A stretch of 64,000 nucleotides of DNA from Halomonas alkaliantarctica. GTDB lineage: Bacteria; Pseudomonadota; Gammaproteobacteria; Pseudomonadales; Halomonadaceae. Location: assembly GCF_029854215.1 (NCBI RefSeq), contig NZ_CP122961.1, positions 3,844,001-3,908,000 on the forward strand, in the 5' to 3' direction. The translations under genes and the position numbers were made by a program. The notes under the pieces are model-generated. The model worked only from the letters and a program-made list of their open reading frames with translations. It ran no database searches and had not been told where the DNA came from. Positions 1 to 9,224 of the stretch are shown here, piece by piece (the first letter of the stretch is position 1; each line of letters begins with the position of its first letter).

Positions 1-7
1 GTTTTTG

Positions 8-2143
8 TTAAACCCCAATCGGTCCACCGTCGCGTTTCTGAATCACAACGGTCGAAGCCCTAGGGCGTACTTGGCCGCTGGCCGCAACGGTGGCGTCTTG
101 TGTCAGCGCGCTACCATCGGCAGGCCAGTTACCGGGGTGCTGAATGTTAATAAACAGCGCGGTTTTATCCGGCGTGGCAAAAATACCGGTGACTTCGCAG
201 CCGTTCGGCCCTACTGCAAAGCGCTTAAGCTGCTGCTGGTTGCTGCTGTTAACCACCGGGCCAGTGCCTTGAATATCATCCAGCCCATTAGGCACAACCG
301 CGAGCAACTGGTCGTTGGTGTACTCAGTCACTCCTTCATAGCCGTTGTCAGTCTGGATCCAGAGGATACCTTGACCGTCCTCACGCTCATCGAACCAGAG
401 CCCATCGGGGCTGGCAAACTGATTCATTTCGGTCAGCCCAGAGTGGTTATCTGTATCGCTAGACGCCGCGCCAAATACAAACACCTCCCAAGTGAAGGCA
501 TTCGGGAGTCGACTTTCGCGCCAGCGGATAATATGCCCCGCTTCGTTATTAGCGCGTGGGTTGGCGGCATTGGTAGGCGCCAAGTCATAACCAACGCCTA
601 CCTGTTCCAAGCGGTCACCGTTGTTGGTGTAGGTTGGCTGTGTATCTTCACCGATGCGTTGTGAGTTATTGGTCAGGGTGAGATACACCTCACCGGACGC
701 AGGATCGACGGAAGCCCACTCCGGACGATCCATCGGCGTGGCGCCCAACAAATCCGCTGCATCGCAGGTATTGATGATGATACCTGCCGCATCGTCCTCG
801 GATAGCCCCAACGCCGCCGCCAGTGTGCGACCATCGCGTGTTTGGGTGCTAGGCGTTAGCGGCAGCCATTCACCGCTGCCGTCAGCATGGAAACGGGCCA
901 CATAGAGGGTGCCGTTATCCAGGTATTTGTTGCCAATGGCAAGTCGATCGTACTCTTCACCGGGGCGGTTGGCATCGGCGGGATCCCAGGCAGCATCCGA
1001 AACATATTTATATACATACTCGTTGCGAGAATCATGCCCGGAGTAATAGACCACCGGCTGGCCGGCTTCCAGCTTGCCTAACCAACACCCTTCATGGCGG
1101 AAACGCCCAAGTGCCGTACGCTTAACCGCCAATACGTCACTATAAGGATCGACCTCCACCTGGTAGCCGAACGTACGGGCTTCATTACGGTAATCGTCTT
1201 CCGCATGCTCGCCGCGCGGTGTTATGTCGAAGCGAGCAAATTCGTCGCTCTGTTCAGAGGCATCGCCTGCCGAAGTATCCCAACCATAGCGGCTCTTGTC
1301 GGTAGGAATACCGATGCGAGCATCGTCCTGAAAGCGTTCGCCACGATTGACGAAGATATCAGGCCAGTTCTCTTCACAGGCAATGTAGGTGCCCCAGGGC
1401 GTTACCCCATTACCACAGTTATTGTTCGTACCGCGGGTTTGCAGGCCTGTCGGTGAAAACTGCGTCTTGACGTAATCACTGCCCGCCACGGGTCCGGAAA
1501 GCTCCATCACCGTTGCGCTGGTGAAGCGGCGGTTATAGCGCGACCCCGGCACATGCGTCCATTGGCCGTTGGCGTCTTTTTCGACTTCGACAAGCGTGAC
1601 ACCGTGCGCGTTGATCTCGGTGCGCGACTCATCCGCAGGCCGCTGGCCCCCATCTGCATTAGTGGGGCCCCCTTGGGGCGCCCATAGCGCAGCTTGGTCG
1701 ATATACTCATTGTTGAGCGCCAGCACAAAATGACGCGAGGCGTTGTCGTTATCCAGAGCAAAACCGGCCATGCCGTCATGGTGCATGCCCACACTCTCGG
1801 CCTGATGCTCAGCGGTCATCGGCTGTTCGGGCTGCCAGGTAACATTTTGGTTCAGCGGCGTGCCCCACGGCACCAAGACTTGGGCAACATAACCTTCCGG
1901 CACCACCACGGCATCGGTGCGTGACCCTTTAACCGCCTCAAAAGCCAGTGTCAGAGGTGTTTTGTGGGAGCCGCTTGAGGCAAGTGCTTGCGCAGCGCCG
2001 CCAAAACTAAGCATCGAGGCAGCCGCCATGCTCAAACCACCACGCATCACATCGCGCCGGGATACATGGCGCGCCAATACTTCCGCAAAAGGTTGGTTGC
2101 CACTGCGGTTAAACAGGCGATGATCTTCGATCTCTTTACTCAT
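8..2143 (-). CDS. phoX: PhoX-family alkaline phosphatase, Tat-exported
   Basis: 711-aa protein of the PhoX/DUF839 family, calcium- and iron-dependent phosphatases that release phosphate from organic monoesters outside the cytoplasm. The N-terminus has a twin-arginine signal (SRRDVMRGG near residues 29-37) followed by a hydrophobic stretch ending AQALAS, so folded export by Tat is expected. The body shows family blocks such as WGTYIACEENWPD, FRHEGCWLG and LFINIQHPG. The stop lies at bases 8-10, so the gene is complete. The ATG is preceded by a GGGGGAG ribosome site. A Pho box about 65 bp upstream points to PhoB control in phosphate starvation. Family assignment is firm; substrate range is not visible. 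Confidence 0.93.
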   Translation of the reverse strand: MSKEIEDHRLFNRSGNQPFAEVLARHVSRRDVMRGGLSMAAASMLSFGGAAQALASSGSHKTPLTLAFEAVKGSRTDAVVVPEGYVAQVLVPWGTPLNQNVTWQPEQPMTAEHQAESVGMHHDGMAGFALDNDNASRHFVLALNNEYIDQAALWAPQGGPTNADGGQRPADESRTEINAHGVTLVEVEKDANGQWTHVPGSRYNRRFTSATVMELSGPVAGSDYVKTQFSPTGLQTRGTNNNCGNGVTPWGTYIACEENWPDIFVNRGERFQDDARIGIPTDKSRYGWDTSAGDASEQSDEFARFDITPRGEHAEDDYRNEARTFGYQVEVDPYSDVLAVKRTALGRFRHEGCWLGKLEAGQPVVYYSGHDSRNEYVYKYVSDAAWDPADANRPGEEYDRLAIGNKYLDNGTLYVARFHADGSGEWLPLTPSTQTRDGRTLAAALGLSEDDAAGIIINTCDAADLLGATPMDRPEWASVDPASGEVYLTLTNNSQRIGEDTQPTYTNNGDRLEQVGVGYDLAPTNAANPRANNEAGHIIRWRESRLPNAFTWEVFVFGAASSDTDNHSGLTEMNQFASPDGLWFDEREDGQGILWIQTDNGYEGVTEYTNDQLLAVVPNGLDDIQGTGPVVNSSNQQQLKRFAVGPNGCEVTGIFATPDKTALFINIQHPGNWPADGSALTQDATVAASGQVRPRASTVVIQKRDGGPIGV

Positions 2144-2207
2144 TTTGGTCTCCCCCTGATCGTTTGTAAGCCAACGATTAAACGTTAGGAGACACTAAAG
2201 AAGCTTA

Positions 2208-2225
2208 ATGACAGCACGATGACGG
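2208..2225 (-). promoter_or_regulatory. Pho box upstream of phoX
   Basis: On the minus strand the 18 bases read CCGTCAT-CGTG-CTGTCAT: two direct 7-bp half-sites separated by 4 bp. The E. coli PhoB consensus is CTGTCAT-N4-CTGTCAY, so 13 of 14 half-site positions match. It lies about 65 bp upstream of the phoX ATG and in its orientation, as expected for a PhoB-activated promoter. Confidence 0.7.
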
Positions 2226-2412
2226 AGCGCCTGCATTTAGATGAAGAACACTCAGAGTGTTAAACACTTATCCCCTAAACCCTATTGAGGGATCCCTGCG
2301 ACTCTGCCAACGCATACTATCCCGGCGAGTGGCAAAGCCATAATATAAGTCCATACTTATCCATACGTAACGGACAATGTATACGTCGCCGCGTGCCAAA
2401 TTGGGAGCAAGA

Positions 2413-2787
2413 ATGAGACTGATCAGCCTCATGTGGGTAGTGCTGGCAGGGGTGAGTTTTAGCATCGGTGTACTAGGCATTTTTCTGCCCCTGCTGCCTA
2501 CCACCGTGTTTATGCTAATGGCTGTTTACTGTGCCTCCAAAGGCTCACCACGCTTTGAGGCCTGGATCCGCTCTCGTCACTATGTCGGGCCACTGCTGGT
2601 TACCTGGGAGCAAGAGCGTGCCATCCCCCGGCGCGCTAAGTTGGCGGCTGTTAGCATCATAGCGTTGAGTGCTCTGATCACAGCTTGGTCACTCGGCCCC
2701 GGCTGGACACGCTGGGGCGTGATCACTCTACTAATGCTGATCGCCGTTTGGCTGGCCACCCGGCCGGAGCCTTCGTCTTCTTCTTAA
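2413..2787 (+). CDS. YbaN/DUF454-family inner membrane protein
   Basis: 124-aa protein with the DUF454 (YbaN) pattern: an N-terminal helix, the GIFLPLLPTTVF segment, a conserved cytoplasmic part (CASKGSPRFEAWIRS; HYVGPLL), then two more hydrophobic helices and a short polar tail. Function of the family is not established. I chose the ATG at 2413 over an in-frame ATG at 2377 because GGGAG sits five bases before it and the first helix starts directly after it. It is a single gene, divergent from phoX and convergent with the Lrp-type gene that ends at 2795. Confidence 0.8.
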   Translation: MRLISLMWVVLAGVSFSIGVLGIFLPLLPTTVFMLMAVYCASKGSPRFEAWIRSRHYVGPLLVTWEQERAIPRRAKLAAVSIIALSALITAWSLGPGWTRWGVITLLMLIAVWLATRPEPSSSS

Positions 2788-2794
2788 CACACGC

Positions 2795-3301
2795 CTAAAC
2801 CAGCACCTTATGAGTAGAGACTACCTGTCGCAGCCCCATAAACGAGCGGATCTGGCGCACGCCGGGCAGGTAAAGCAGTTGTTCGGCATGCAATTTGTTA
2901 AAGCTTTGGCTATCCCGAGTGCGCACCAGCATAAAGTAATCAAACTCCCCGGTGACCACATGGCACTCCATGCAACCTGACACCTTCTGTGCCGCCTCTT
3001 CAAAGGCGGCGAAGGACTCTGGCGTCGAGCGATCCAGCACCACGCCAATCAACACCACCATACCTGCCTGAAGCTGCTCTGGGTCTAAATGCGCCACCAC
3101 CCGGCTGATGACTCCATCCCGTTTGAGCCTTTCCACCCTGCGTAAACACGCCGCCGGGCTCAAGCTCACCTGCTCTGCCAGTGCCACATTGGAGAGCGTG
3201 GCATCGTCCTGAAGCAGTTTAAGGATACGCCGATCTGTTCGGTCTAGTTCAGCGGCCTGATCATCAGGCTCAGGGCGTGAACGGAAGGCTTTTGAACGCA
3301 C
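2795..3301 (-). CDS. Lrp/AsnC-family regulator, likely AcdR-like
   Basis: 168-aa Lrp/AsnC regulator. An N-terminal winged HTH (LDRTDRRILKLLQDD to about residue 75) is followed by the ligand-binding RAM domain (about 80-160, with CHVVTGEFDYFMLV). The start is a GTG with AAGGT ten bases upstream. It is divergent from the ACC deaminase gene with a 203-bp gap. In rhizosphere proteobacteria acdS is controlled by a neighbouring Lrp-type protein, AcdR, so control of acdS by this protein is a reasonable inference. ACC itself or leucine could be the effector. Confidence 0.85.
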   Translation of the reverse strand: MRSKAFRSRPEPDDQAAELDRTDRRILKLLQDDATLSNVALAEQVSLSPAACLRRVERLKRDGVISRVVAHLDPEQLQAGMVVLIGVVLDRSTPESFAAFEEAAQKVSGCMECHVVTGEFDYFMLVRTRDSQSFNKLHAEQLLYLPGVRQIRSFMGLRQVVSTHKVLV

Positions 3302-3504
3302 TATTATTTACCTTTTTCACATAAAAACACTATTTAAGAACACACAAGACATGTATTGACAACCTTTATTGCATTAAACCAGCCAACTTTGCAACACAAA
3401 AACTATGACTAACACTTACTATAAATAGCAGAGAGCACGCCAATTGTTCACAACAACCTTAGCCGCCCTATATCGCACCCACTGTTTTAAAGCTGGAGAT
3501 TGCT

Positions 3505-4521
3505 ATGAACCTCGAACGCTTCCCACGTTACCCACTCACCTTCGGCCCCTCTCCCATTACGCCGCTCAAGCGGCTAAGCGAACATTTAGGCGGTGAAGTA
3601 GAGCTCTACGCCAAGCGCGAAGACTGCAACAGCGGTTTGGCCTTTGGGGGTAACAAGACCCGCAAGCTGGAGTATCTGATTCCTGAAGCGCTGGAAAAAG
3701 GCTGCGATACGCTGGTATCGATTGGTGGTATTCAATCCAACCAGACCCGCCAGGTAGCCGCCGTTGCCGCTCACCTGGGTATGCAGTGCGTATTAGTGCA
3801 AGAGAACTGGGTCAACTACTCCGACGCGGTGTATGACCGTGTGGGCAATATCGAGATGTCGCGCATCATGGGGGCCGATGTACGCTTGGATGACGCGGGC
3901 TTCGATATCGGCATTCGCCCCAGCTGGGAGCAGGCCATGGAAGATGTGCGCCAGCGCGGTGGTAAGCCATTCCCGATTCCCGCTGGTTGCTCCGAGCATC
4001 CTTACGGCGGCTTAGGCTTTGTGGGCTTTGCCGAAGAGGTGCGCCAGCAGGAGAAAGAGCTGGGCTTCACGTTTGACTATATCGTGGTGTGCTCGGTTAC
4101 AGGCAGCACCCAGGCGGGCATGGTGGTGGGGTTTGCCGCCGACGGCCGTGCCCAGCGAGTGATTGGCATTGATGCCTCTGCCAAGCCTGAGCAAACCCGT
4201 GAACAGATCCTGCGCATTGCGCGTAATACGGCCGAGCTGGTGGAATTGGAAGGCGGTATTAGCGATGACGATGTTATTTTGGACACCCGCTACGGCGGCC
4301 CCGAGTACGGCCTGCCCAACGAAGGCACGCTGGAAGCCATTCGCCTATGTGCTCGCCTGGAAGGCGTACTCACCGACCCCGTTTACGAAGGCAAATCCAT
4401 GCACGGCATGATCGACATGGTGCGTAACGGTGAATTCCCCGCAGGCTCCAAGGTGCTCTACGCCCACCTGGGCGGCGTACCTGCATTAAATGCCTATAGT
4501 TTCCTGTTTAGAAATGGATAA
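3505..4521 (+). CDS. acdS: 1-aminocyclopropane-1-carboxylate deaminase
   Basis: 338-aa PLP enzyme of fold type II that opens the ring of ACC, the plant ethylene precursor, to 2-oxobutanoate and ammonia. The length equals that of well-known AcdS proteins. The PLP lysine lies in [12 protein letters not shown] (about residue 51). [12 protein letters not shown] carries the catalytic-serine region (about 78). [10 protein letters not shown] carries the Tyr-Glu pair near 294-295 that separates true deaminases from D-cysteine desulfhydrase relatives, and [11 protein letters not shown] carries the conserved leucine near 322. TGGAG precedes the ATG. It is a single gene divergent from an Lrp-type regulator. 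D-cysteine desulfhydrase is the main alternative, but the motifs favour AcdS. Confidence 0.9.
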   Translation: MNLERFPRYPLTFGPSPITPLKRLSEHLGGEVELYAKREDCNSGLAFGGNKTRKLEYLIPEALEKGCDTLVSIGGIQSNQTRQVAAVAAHLGMQCVLVQENWVNYSDAVYDRVGNIEMSRIMGADVRLDDAGFDIGIRPSWEQAMEDVRQRGGKPFPIPAGCSEHPYGGLGFVGFAEEVRQQEKELGFTFDYIVVCSVTGSTQAGMVVGFAADGRAQRVIGIDASAKPEQTREQILRIARNTAELVELEGGISDDDVILDTRYGGPEYGLPNEGTLEAIRLCARLEGVLTDPVYEGKSMHGMIDMVRNGEFPAGSKVLYAHLGGVPALNAYSFLFRNG

Positions 4522-4541
4522 CGCATAAAACACCCTCCCCA

Positions 4542-4583
4542 AACCGTCTGACCCAGCGCCTCAACAACGCCGATCAGACGGTT
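4542..4583. other. Ten-bp-stem hairpin after acdS
   Basis: AACCGTCTGA pairs perfectly with TCAGACGGTT across a 22-base loop, 20 bp after the acdS stop. No U-tract follows the stem, so it may stabilise the mRNA 3' end or be a weak terminator. Confidence 0.4.
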
Positions 4584-4650
4584 ACTGCTGTACAAATAAT
4601 GCACACCCTTTAGTCTTGGCGTATAAGATGTTCACTCATGAGGATACGCC

Positions 4651-4998
4651 ATGTCTTCAACGCTTCCCGCACATCTCACCCTTGACGAACTTGCCCAATA
4701 CCCAGCGCCGCTACCCGAGGTTGAGGTACATGGACTCGATAGGGGTTGGTACATCGTTCGCCTACATCAGGATCAGGGTAACGCTATCAGCGTGCTTACC
4801 GACCAGAACGGCGAGACGCAACGCTTTACCGGTACACAGTGGATTGGCCGCACGCTGGCGCCGTTGGGTTTCACCCACGGCACGCTGACCTGGGCCGACG
4901 CCGATGATGAGATGATTGGCACCGACGTAGCACCCGTTTCTGCCCAGCAGCGCATGGCTTATGGTGTTCGCGTGGCGTTCAACCATACCTGTCTATAA
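4651..4998 (+). CDS. Small conserved protein, possibly DUF6482 family
   Basis: 115-aa soluble protein without signal peptide or membrane segment. It has a beta-rich centre (WYIVRLHQDQGNAISVLTD, then GETQRFTG) and ends with VSAQQRMAYGVRVAF. It resembles small proteins of marine gammaproteobacteria grouped as DUF6482, but I cannot confirm that without a profile search. GAGGA precedes the ATG. It stands alone, 68 bp before mgtE on the same strand, so it might be co-transcribed with it. No function can be assigned. Confidence 0.65.
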   Translation: MSSTLPAHLTLDELAQYPAPLPEVEVHGLDRGWYIVRLHQDQGNAISVLTDQNGETQRFTGTQWIGRTLAPLGFTHGTLTWADADDEMIGTDVAPVSAQQRMAYGVRVAFNHTCL

Positions 4999-5066
4999 CA
5001 TTCATAAAGCGAGCCGCCAGGAGTTTGCACTTCTTTAACACTTAGCTTCCAATAAGGACGGACTCT

Positions 5067-6422
5067 ATGCGCGATGATGAAAAATACACCAATTCCGAAG
5101 AGCAGCTACTCTACCTTCAAAACCTGCTAGATGACCAAGACACAGCGGCATTACAAGCGTATTTCTCTGAACTCGATATTTTAGACATTGCGCGAACGCT
5201 GGAGTCCTTCCCGGCCAAAACGCGAGATTTCCTTTGGGAGTATGTTCCCGACGATTTAATCGGCGAGGTTCTCGCTGAAGTTGACGAAGATATCCGTGCT
5301 GACTACATCGAAGACTTATCGGCCAGCGATGTAGAGCAAATTGTTAAAGGCTTGGATGCTCAAGAAGTTGCTGAAGTTTTAGATGTTGCTGATGAAGCCA
5401 TAAAAACCAGCGTCTACGCCAGCTTAGAGCAAGAGATCCGCGCCCAGGTTGAGAATCTTCACGCCTATGAAGATGACGTGGTTGGCCGTTACATGGATCC
5501 CGAGACGGTCAATGTAAAGCAGGGCGTGTCGTTAGAGGCTGTGCAGCGCTATATTCGCATCCACCATCTGCTCGACGATGAGTCGCAGCAGATCATGATT
5601 ACGGATAAAGACAAACGCTTACTCGGCACCTTGACTCTGATTGATTTAATCAAGCAACCACAAGATGCGGTGGTTGATGATTATATGGATGACTTTTTCA
5701 CCCTAAATGATCAAATGAAAGTCAGCGATGCGGCGGCTTTACTGCGCTCTAAAGAGCTGCACTTTGTGCCCGTTTGCGACAGTGATGGGTTATTGGTCGG
5801 CCAGTTAAATGCCGCCGACGTCTTAGAGATCACTCAAGAAGACGCTGATATGACGTTAAAACATATGTCAGGTGTCAGTAATGAAGAGGAAGTATTTACC
5901 CCGATTACCCGCAGCGCAAAAAGTCGCGGCATTTGGCTGGGTATTAATTTGTTAACGGCTTTTTTAGCCGCCTTCGTTATCGGCCAATTCGAAGCGGCCT
6001 TAGATCAAATTGTAGCGCTGGCTATTTTGATGCCGGTGGTAGCGAGCATGGGGGGTATTGCGGGCAGTCAAACCCTCACCGTCGTCATACGCGGTTTGGC
6101 ATTGGGTCAGCTCGCAGGTAACAACGTCCGCTGGCTATATAACAAAGAGATGTGGGTGGGTATGAGTAACGGCTTGGTGTGGGCATTAGTGGTCGGCTTG
6201 ATTTCCCATATTTGGTTTAGCGACACCATGATTACGCTGGTGATCACCCTGGCCATCTTTATCAATATGAGCCTCGCCAATTTATCCGGCGTACTCATCC
6301 CCATGGTGTTGAAAAAGCTTCAGATCGACCCTGCGTTATCCGGCGCGGTGATTTTAACCACCGTGACCGATGTGGTCGGCTTTTTATCCTTCTTAGGACT
6401 CGCGACGCTGATTATTTTGTAA
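5067..6422 (+). CDS. mgtE: Magnesium transporter MgtE
   Basis: 451-aa MgtE magnesium channel. The acidic N domain (about 1-130) and two CBS domains (about 140-265) form the cytoplasmic magnesium sensor. Five helices (about 285-450) form the pore. The pore signature ASMGGIAGSQTLTV and the last-helix segment LTTVTDVVGFLSFLG, with its conserved aspartate, are both present. The ATG follows AAGGA by ten bases. The 5' gap is only 68 bp, too short for an M-box riboswitch, so control is probably at the protein level through the N and CBS domains. Confidence 0.95.
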   Translation: MRDDEKYTNSEEQLLYLQNLLDDQDTAALQAYFSELDILDIARTLESFPAKTRDFLWEYVPDDLIGEVLAEVDEDIRADYIEDLSASDVEQIVKGLDAQEVAEVLDVADEAIKTSVYASLEQEIRAQVENLHAYEDDVVGRYMDPETVNVKQGVSLEAVQRYIRIHHLLDDESQQIMITDKDKRLLGTLTLIDLIKQPQDAVVDDYMDDFFTLNDQMKVSDAAALLRSKELHFVPVCDSDGLLVGQLNAADVLEITQEDADMTLKHMSGVSNEEEVFTPITRSAKSRGIWLGINLLTAFLAAFVIGQFEAALDQIVALAILMPVVASMGGIAGSQTLTVVIRGLALGQLAGNNVRWLYNKEMWVGMSNGLVWALVVGLISHIWFSDTMITLVITLAIFINMSLANLSGVLIPMVLKKLQIDPALSGAVILTTVTDVVGFLSFLGLATLIIL

Positions 6423-6439
6423 CTTTTTCCTCCCGGCAG

Positions 6440-6471
6440 GCGCCTGGGCGTTTATTTAAAAGCCCAGGCGC
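6440..6471. other. Hairpin between convergent genes
   Basis: GCGCCTGGGC (6440-6449) and GCCCAGGCGC (6462-6471) form a perfect 10-bp stem between the convergent mgtE and dehydrogenase genes. The loop is AU-rich but no U-tract follows on either strand, so it is at best a non-canonical bidirectional terminator. Confidence 0.45.
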
Positions 6472-6486
6472 TCAAGGCAGAAGCAA

Positions 6487-7611
6487 CTACGGTACCGTCA
6501 CCCACTGCCCCGTCTGATCTGACGTTTCAATAGCCTCTATTAATCGATTAACCCGCGCGGCTTCGCGGAAATCTGGATAGAGGGGGCGATCGTTGATGAT
6601 GCCTTCGACCAGGTCGCGCACCTCGATAATCTTCTGATCGTTATAGCCCAGGCCATGACCCGGCGCGGGACTGAACGCCGCATAGTCAGGGTGTTCGGGG
6701 CCCGCCAACAGGGTGGTGAAGCCGCGCCTGCCGTGGGCATCCCCATGGCGATATAGCTGCAGTTCGCTCATGCGCTCCTGGTCAAACACAATGGCGCCTT
6801 TGGTGCCCGTTAGCGTGTAGGCCAAGCCCATTTTGCGGCCAGCCGCCACCCGTGAAGTTTCGATATTACCGATTAATCCCTGGTCAAAGCGCAGCATGGC
6901 TTGGGCTTGGTCATCGTTCTCTACCGCCGCCATACCGCTGCCGTCGGCCTTGGGCCGAGTGGGGATAACGGTTTGTAGCTGACCGCATACCTCGGCAATG
7001 CGCTGCCCGGTTAAAAACTCGGCCATATTGAGGATATGCGAGCCCACATCGCCCAGCGCACCGGCACCTGCCGTTGCCCGCTGTGTATGCCAGTCGTGGG
7101 GCTTTTCCGGGTCGAGCAGGTAATCCTCGTTGTGCCGCCCACGAAAATGAATCAACTCACCGATTTCACCACTAGCGACAATCTGGCGGGCCAGCTGGGT
7201 GGCGGAATTGCGAATATAGTTAAAGCCCACCAGGGTTTTGACGCCCGCCTTTTCAGCCGCAACGACCATCTCGTCGGCGTCTACCGTGCTCAGCGCCAGC
7301 GGCTTTTCGGCGTAAACATGTTTACCGGCGGCAATGGCGGCCAGCGCCATCTCTTTATGCAGGAAATTGGGCGCGCAGATATCCACCACGTCCACGTCAC
7401 TGTCGGCCACCAGGGCGCGCCAATCGCCGGTGGCGCGGGCAAATCCCCACGCCCGCGCTCGGCTCTCGGCCGTGGCGAGGTCGACATCCGCCAGCAGTTC
7501 GCAAACGGGTTTAGCGGGCAGTTCAAAAACGCTGGACGCTGCATTAAAGGCGATGGCGTGAGCTTTGCCCATAAAGCCGGTGCCGATTAGGCCAATCTTT
7601 AGGGTTTTCAT
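6487..7611 (-). CDS. Gfo/Idh/MocA oxidoreductase, last gene of the inositol operon
   Basis: 374-aa NAD(P)-dependent dehydrogenase. A Rossmann domain opens with GLIGTGFMGKAHA, the catalytic lysine lies in YAEKPLAL (about 100), and the C-terminal sheet domain carries GALGDVGSHILNMAEF (about 187-202) with the Asp and His used in substrate binding. It is a second such enzyme in the cluster besides iolG, and longer (374 against 335 aa). It follows iolA by 75 bp with a strong hairpin between. Likely roles are oxidation of scyllo- or chiro-inositol or a related sugar. That is inferred from position; the family cannot be resolved further by eye. Confidence 0.85.
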   Translation of the reverse strand: MKTLKIGLIGTGFMGKAHAIAFNAASSVFELPAKPVCELLADVDLATAESRARAWGFARATGDWRALVADSDVDVVDICAPNFLHKEMALAAIAAGKHVYAEKPLALSTVDADEMVVAAEKAGVKTLVGFNYIRNSATQLARQIVASGEIGELIHFRGRHNEDYLLDPEKPHDWHTQRATAGAGALGDVGSHILNMAEFLTGQRIAEVCGQLQTVIPTRPKADGSGMAAVENDDQAQAMLRFDQGLIGNIETSRVAAGRKMGLAYTLTGTKGAIVFDQERMSELQLYRHGDAHGRRGFTTLLAGPEHPDYAAFSPAPGHGLGYNDQKIIEVRDLVEGIINDRPLYPDFREAARVNRLIEAIETSDQTGQWVTVP

Positions 7612-7637
7612 TGTGATTATCCCTGTTTTAAAACAAT

Positions 7638-7660
7638 AACGCCGGGCTGAGCCCGGCGTT
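7638..7660 (-). terminator. Stem-loop between iolA and the last dehydrogenase gene
   Basis: AACGCCGGGC and GCCCGGCGTT form a 10-bp perfect stem with a three-base loop. On the minus strand ATTGTTTT follows, a weak U-tract. It could partly terminate the iol transcript after iolA and lower expression of the last gene. Confidence 0.5.
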
Positions 7661-7686
7661 GAATGGTGACGTGCCCCGTAGACTGT

Positions 7687-9189
7687 TTACATGGTCGGCA
7701 TGGTGAAGTGATTGGTCTCTTCACGAATACCGCTGGGCCAGCGCTGGGTGATGGTTTTCATGCGAGTGTAGAAACGTACACCGTCGGGGCCGTGCATATG
7801 CAGCGGGCCAAACAGCGAGCGCTTCCAGCCCCCGAAGCTGTGGAACGCCATGGGTACCGGGATCGGTACGTTGACGCCGACCATGCCGACCTGGATCTGC
7901 TCGCAGTACTGACGCGCCGCATCGCCATCGCGGGTAAAGATCGCCGTGCCGTTGCCGTATTCGTGGGCGTTGATCATGCTGACCGCTTCGTCGAAGCTCG
8001 CCACGCGAGCAATCGCCAGCACCGGGCCGAAGATCTCCTCGGAGTGAATACGCATGCTGGGCGTCACATGGTCAAACAGGGTGCCGCCGATGAAGTAGCC
8101 ATCGCCTGCGCCGTCAATCGTGGTCTGGCGACCGTCAACCACTAGCTCGGCGCCTTCATCCACGCCGGTTTGTATATAGCCCGCCACTTTGTCGCGGTGC
8201 TCGCGGGTGATCAGCGGCCCCATATCGTTGTCTGGCCCATCGACCAGGCCAGGCCCGACCGTCAATTTATCCAGTTCGGCCACCAGTTTTTCACGCAGGC
8301 GGTTGGCGGTCTCTTCGCCCACCGGTACGGCCACCGAAATCGCCATGCAGCGCTCGCCTGCCGAGCCATAGGCCGCGCCCATGAGGGCTCCTACGGCTTG
8401 ATCGAGATCCGCATCGGGCATGATCACCATGTGGTTTTTAGCACCGCCCAACGCCTGAACGCGCTTGCCATGGGCTGATGCGGTAGCGTAGATGTACTCG
8501 GCGATGGGCGTGGAACCCACAAAGCTGACTGCCTGGATACGTTCATCGGTGAGCAGAACGTCCACCGCTTCTTTATCACCATTGACGACATTAAAGACAC
8601 CATCCGGCAGACCCGCTTCTTTAAGCAGCTCGGCTAGGCGCAGCGGCGTAGAGGGGTCTTTTTCTGAAGGCTTCATGACGAAGGTGTTGCCGCAGGCCAG
8701 GGCGATGGGGAACATCCACATGGGCACCATGGCGGGGAAGTTGAACGGCGAGATACCTGTGCACACGCCCAGCGGCTGCATCATCGAGTAGCTATCCACG
8801 CCGCTACCAACGTTCATTGAGTGCTCGCCCTTCTGCAGGTGGGGAATGCCGCAGGCAAACTCGACCACTTCCAGGCCGCGGGTCACTTCGCCTTTGGCGT
8901 CAGAAAACACCTTGCCGTGTTCACTGGAAATCAGTCGCGCCAGCTCATCGGTATGCTCCTCAACCAGCGCCTTGAACTTAAACAGGATACGCGAACGCTT
9001 CAGCGGCGAGGTTTTTGACCAGGCGATAAAAGCCTCATCGGCGATACGCACCGCTTCGCGTGTTTCGTCAGCGGTGGCCAGCGCCACCTGGGCGCTCTGC
9101 TCACCGGTGGCTGGATTATAAACCGGCGAAGTGCGCTGGCTCTGACCGGCGGAGAGCTGACCATTAAGATAGTGGGATAACGTTTGCAT
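7687..9189 (-). CDS. iolA: CoA-acylating methylmalonate-semialdehyde dehydrogenase
   Basis: 500-aa aldehyde dehydrogenase of the IolA/MmsA type. It converts malonate semialdehyde to acetyl-CoA and CO2 (and methylmalonate semialdehyde to propionyl-CoA), the last step of inositol breakdown. The NAD-binding region includes [13 protein letters not shown] and [13 protein letters not shown]. The catalytic cysteine is in [14 protein letters not shown] (about 285). The ATG has AGGAG six bases upstream. It lies 35 bp after iolE in the same operon. A role in valine catabolism is also possible for this family, but the context points to inositol. Confidence 0.95.
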   Translation of the reverse strand: MQTLSHYLNGQLSAGQSQRTSPVYNPATGEQSAQVALATADETREAVRIADEAFIAWSKTSPLKRSRILFKFKALVEEHTDELARLISSEHGKVFSDAKGEVTRGLEVVEFACGIPHLQKGEHSMNVGSGVDSYSMMQPLGVCTGISPFNFPAMVPMWMFPIALACGNTFVMKPSEKDPSTPLRLAELLKEAGLPDGVFNVVNGDKEAVDVLLTDERIQAVSFVGSTPIAEYIYATASAHGKRVQALGGAKNHMVIMPDADLDQAVGALMGAAYGSAGERCMAISVAVPVGEETANRLREKLVAELDKLTVGPGLVDGPDNDMGPLITREHRDKVAGYIQTGVDEGAELVVDGRQTTIDGAGDGYFIGGTLFDHVTPSMRIHSEEIFGPVLAIARVASFDEAVSMINAHEYGNGTAIFTRDGDAARQYCEQIQVGMVGVNVPIPVPMAFHSFGGWKRSLFGPLHMHGPDGVRFYTRMKTITQRWPSGIREETNHFTMPTM

Positions 9190-9224
9190 ATAGGCTCCTG
9201 ATTAAAAGGCGGCGCTGGCTATGT

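Noticed and set aside
3356..3425. TTGACA and TATAAA elements in the acdS upstream region
   Set aside because: They are about 58 bp apart and neither has a partner at 16-18 bp, so I do not call a promoter from them.
4999..5066. M-box magnesium riboswitch before mgtE
   Set aside because: The gap is only 68 bp and contains no suitable structure.
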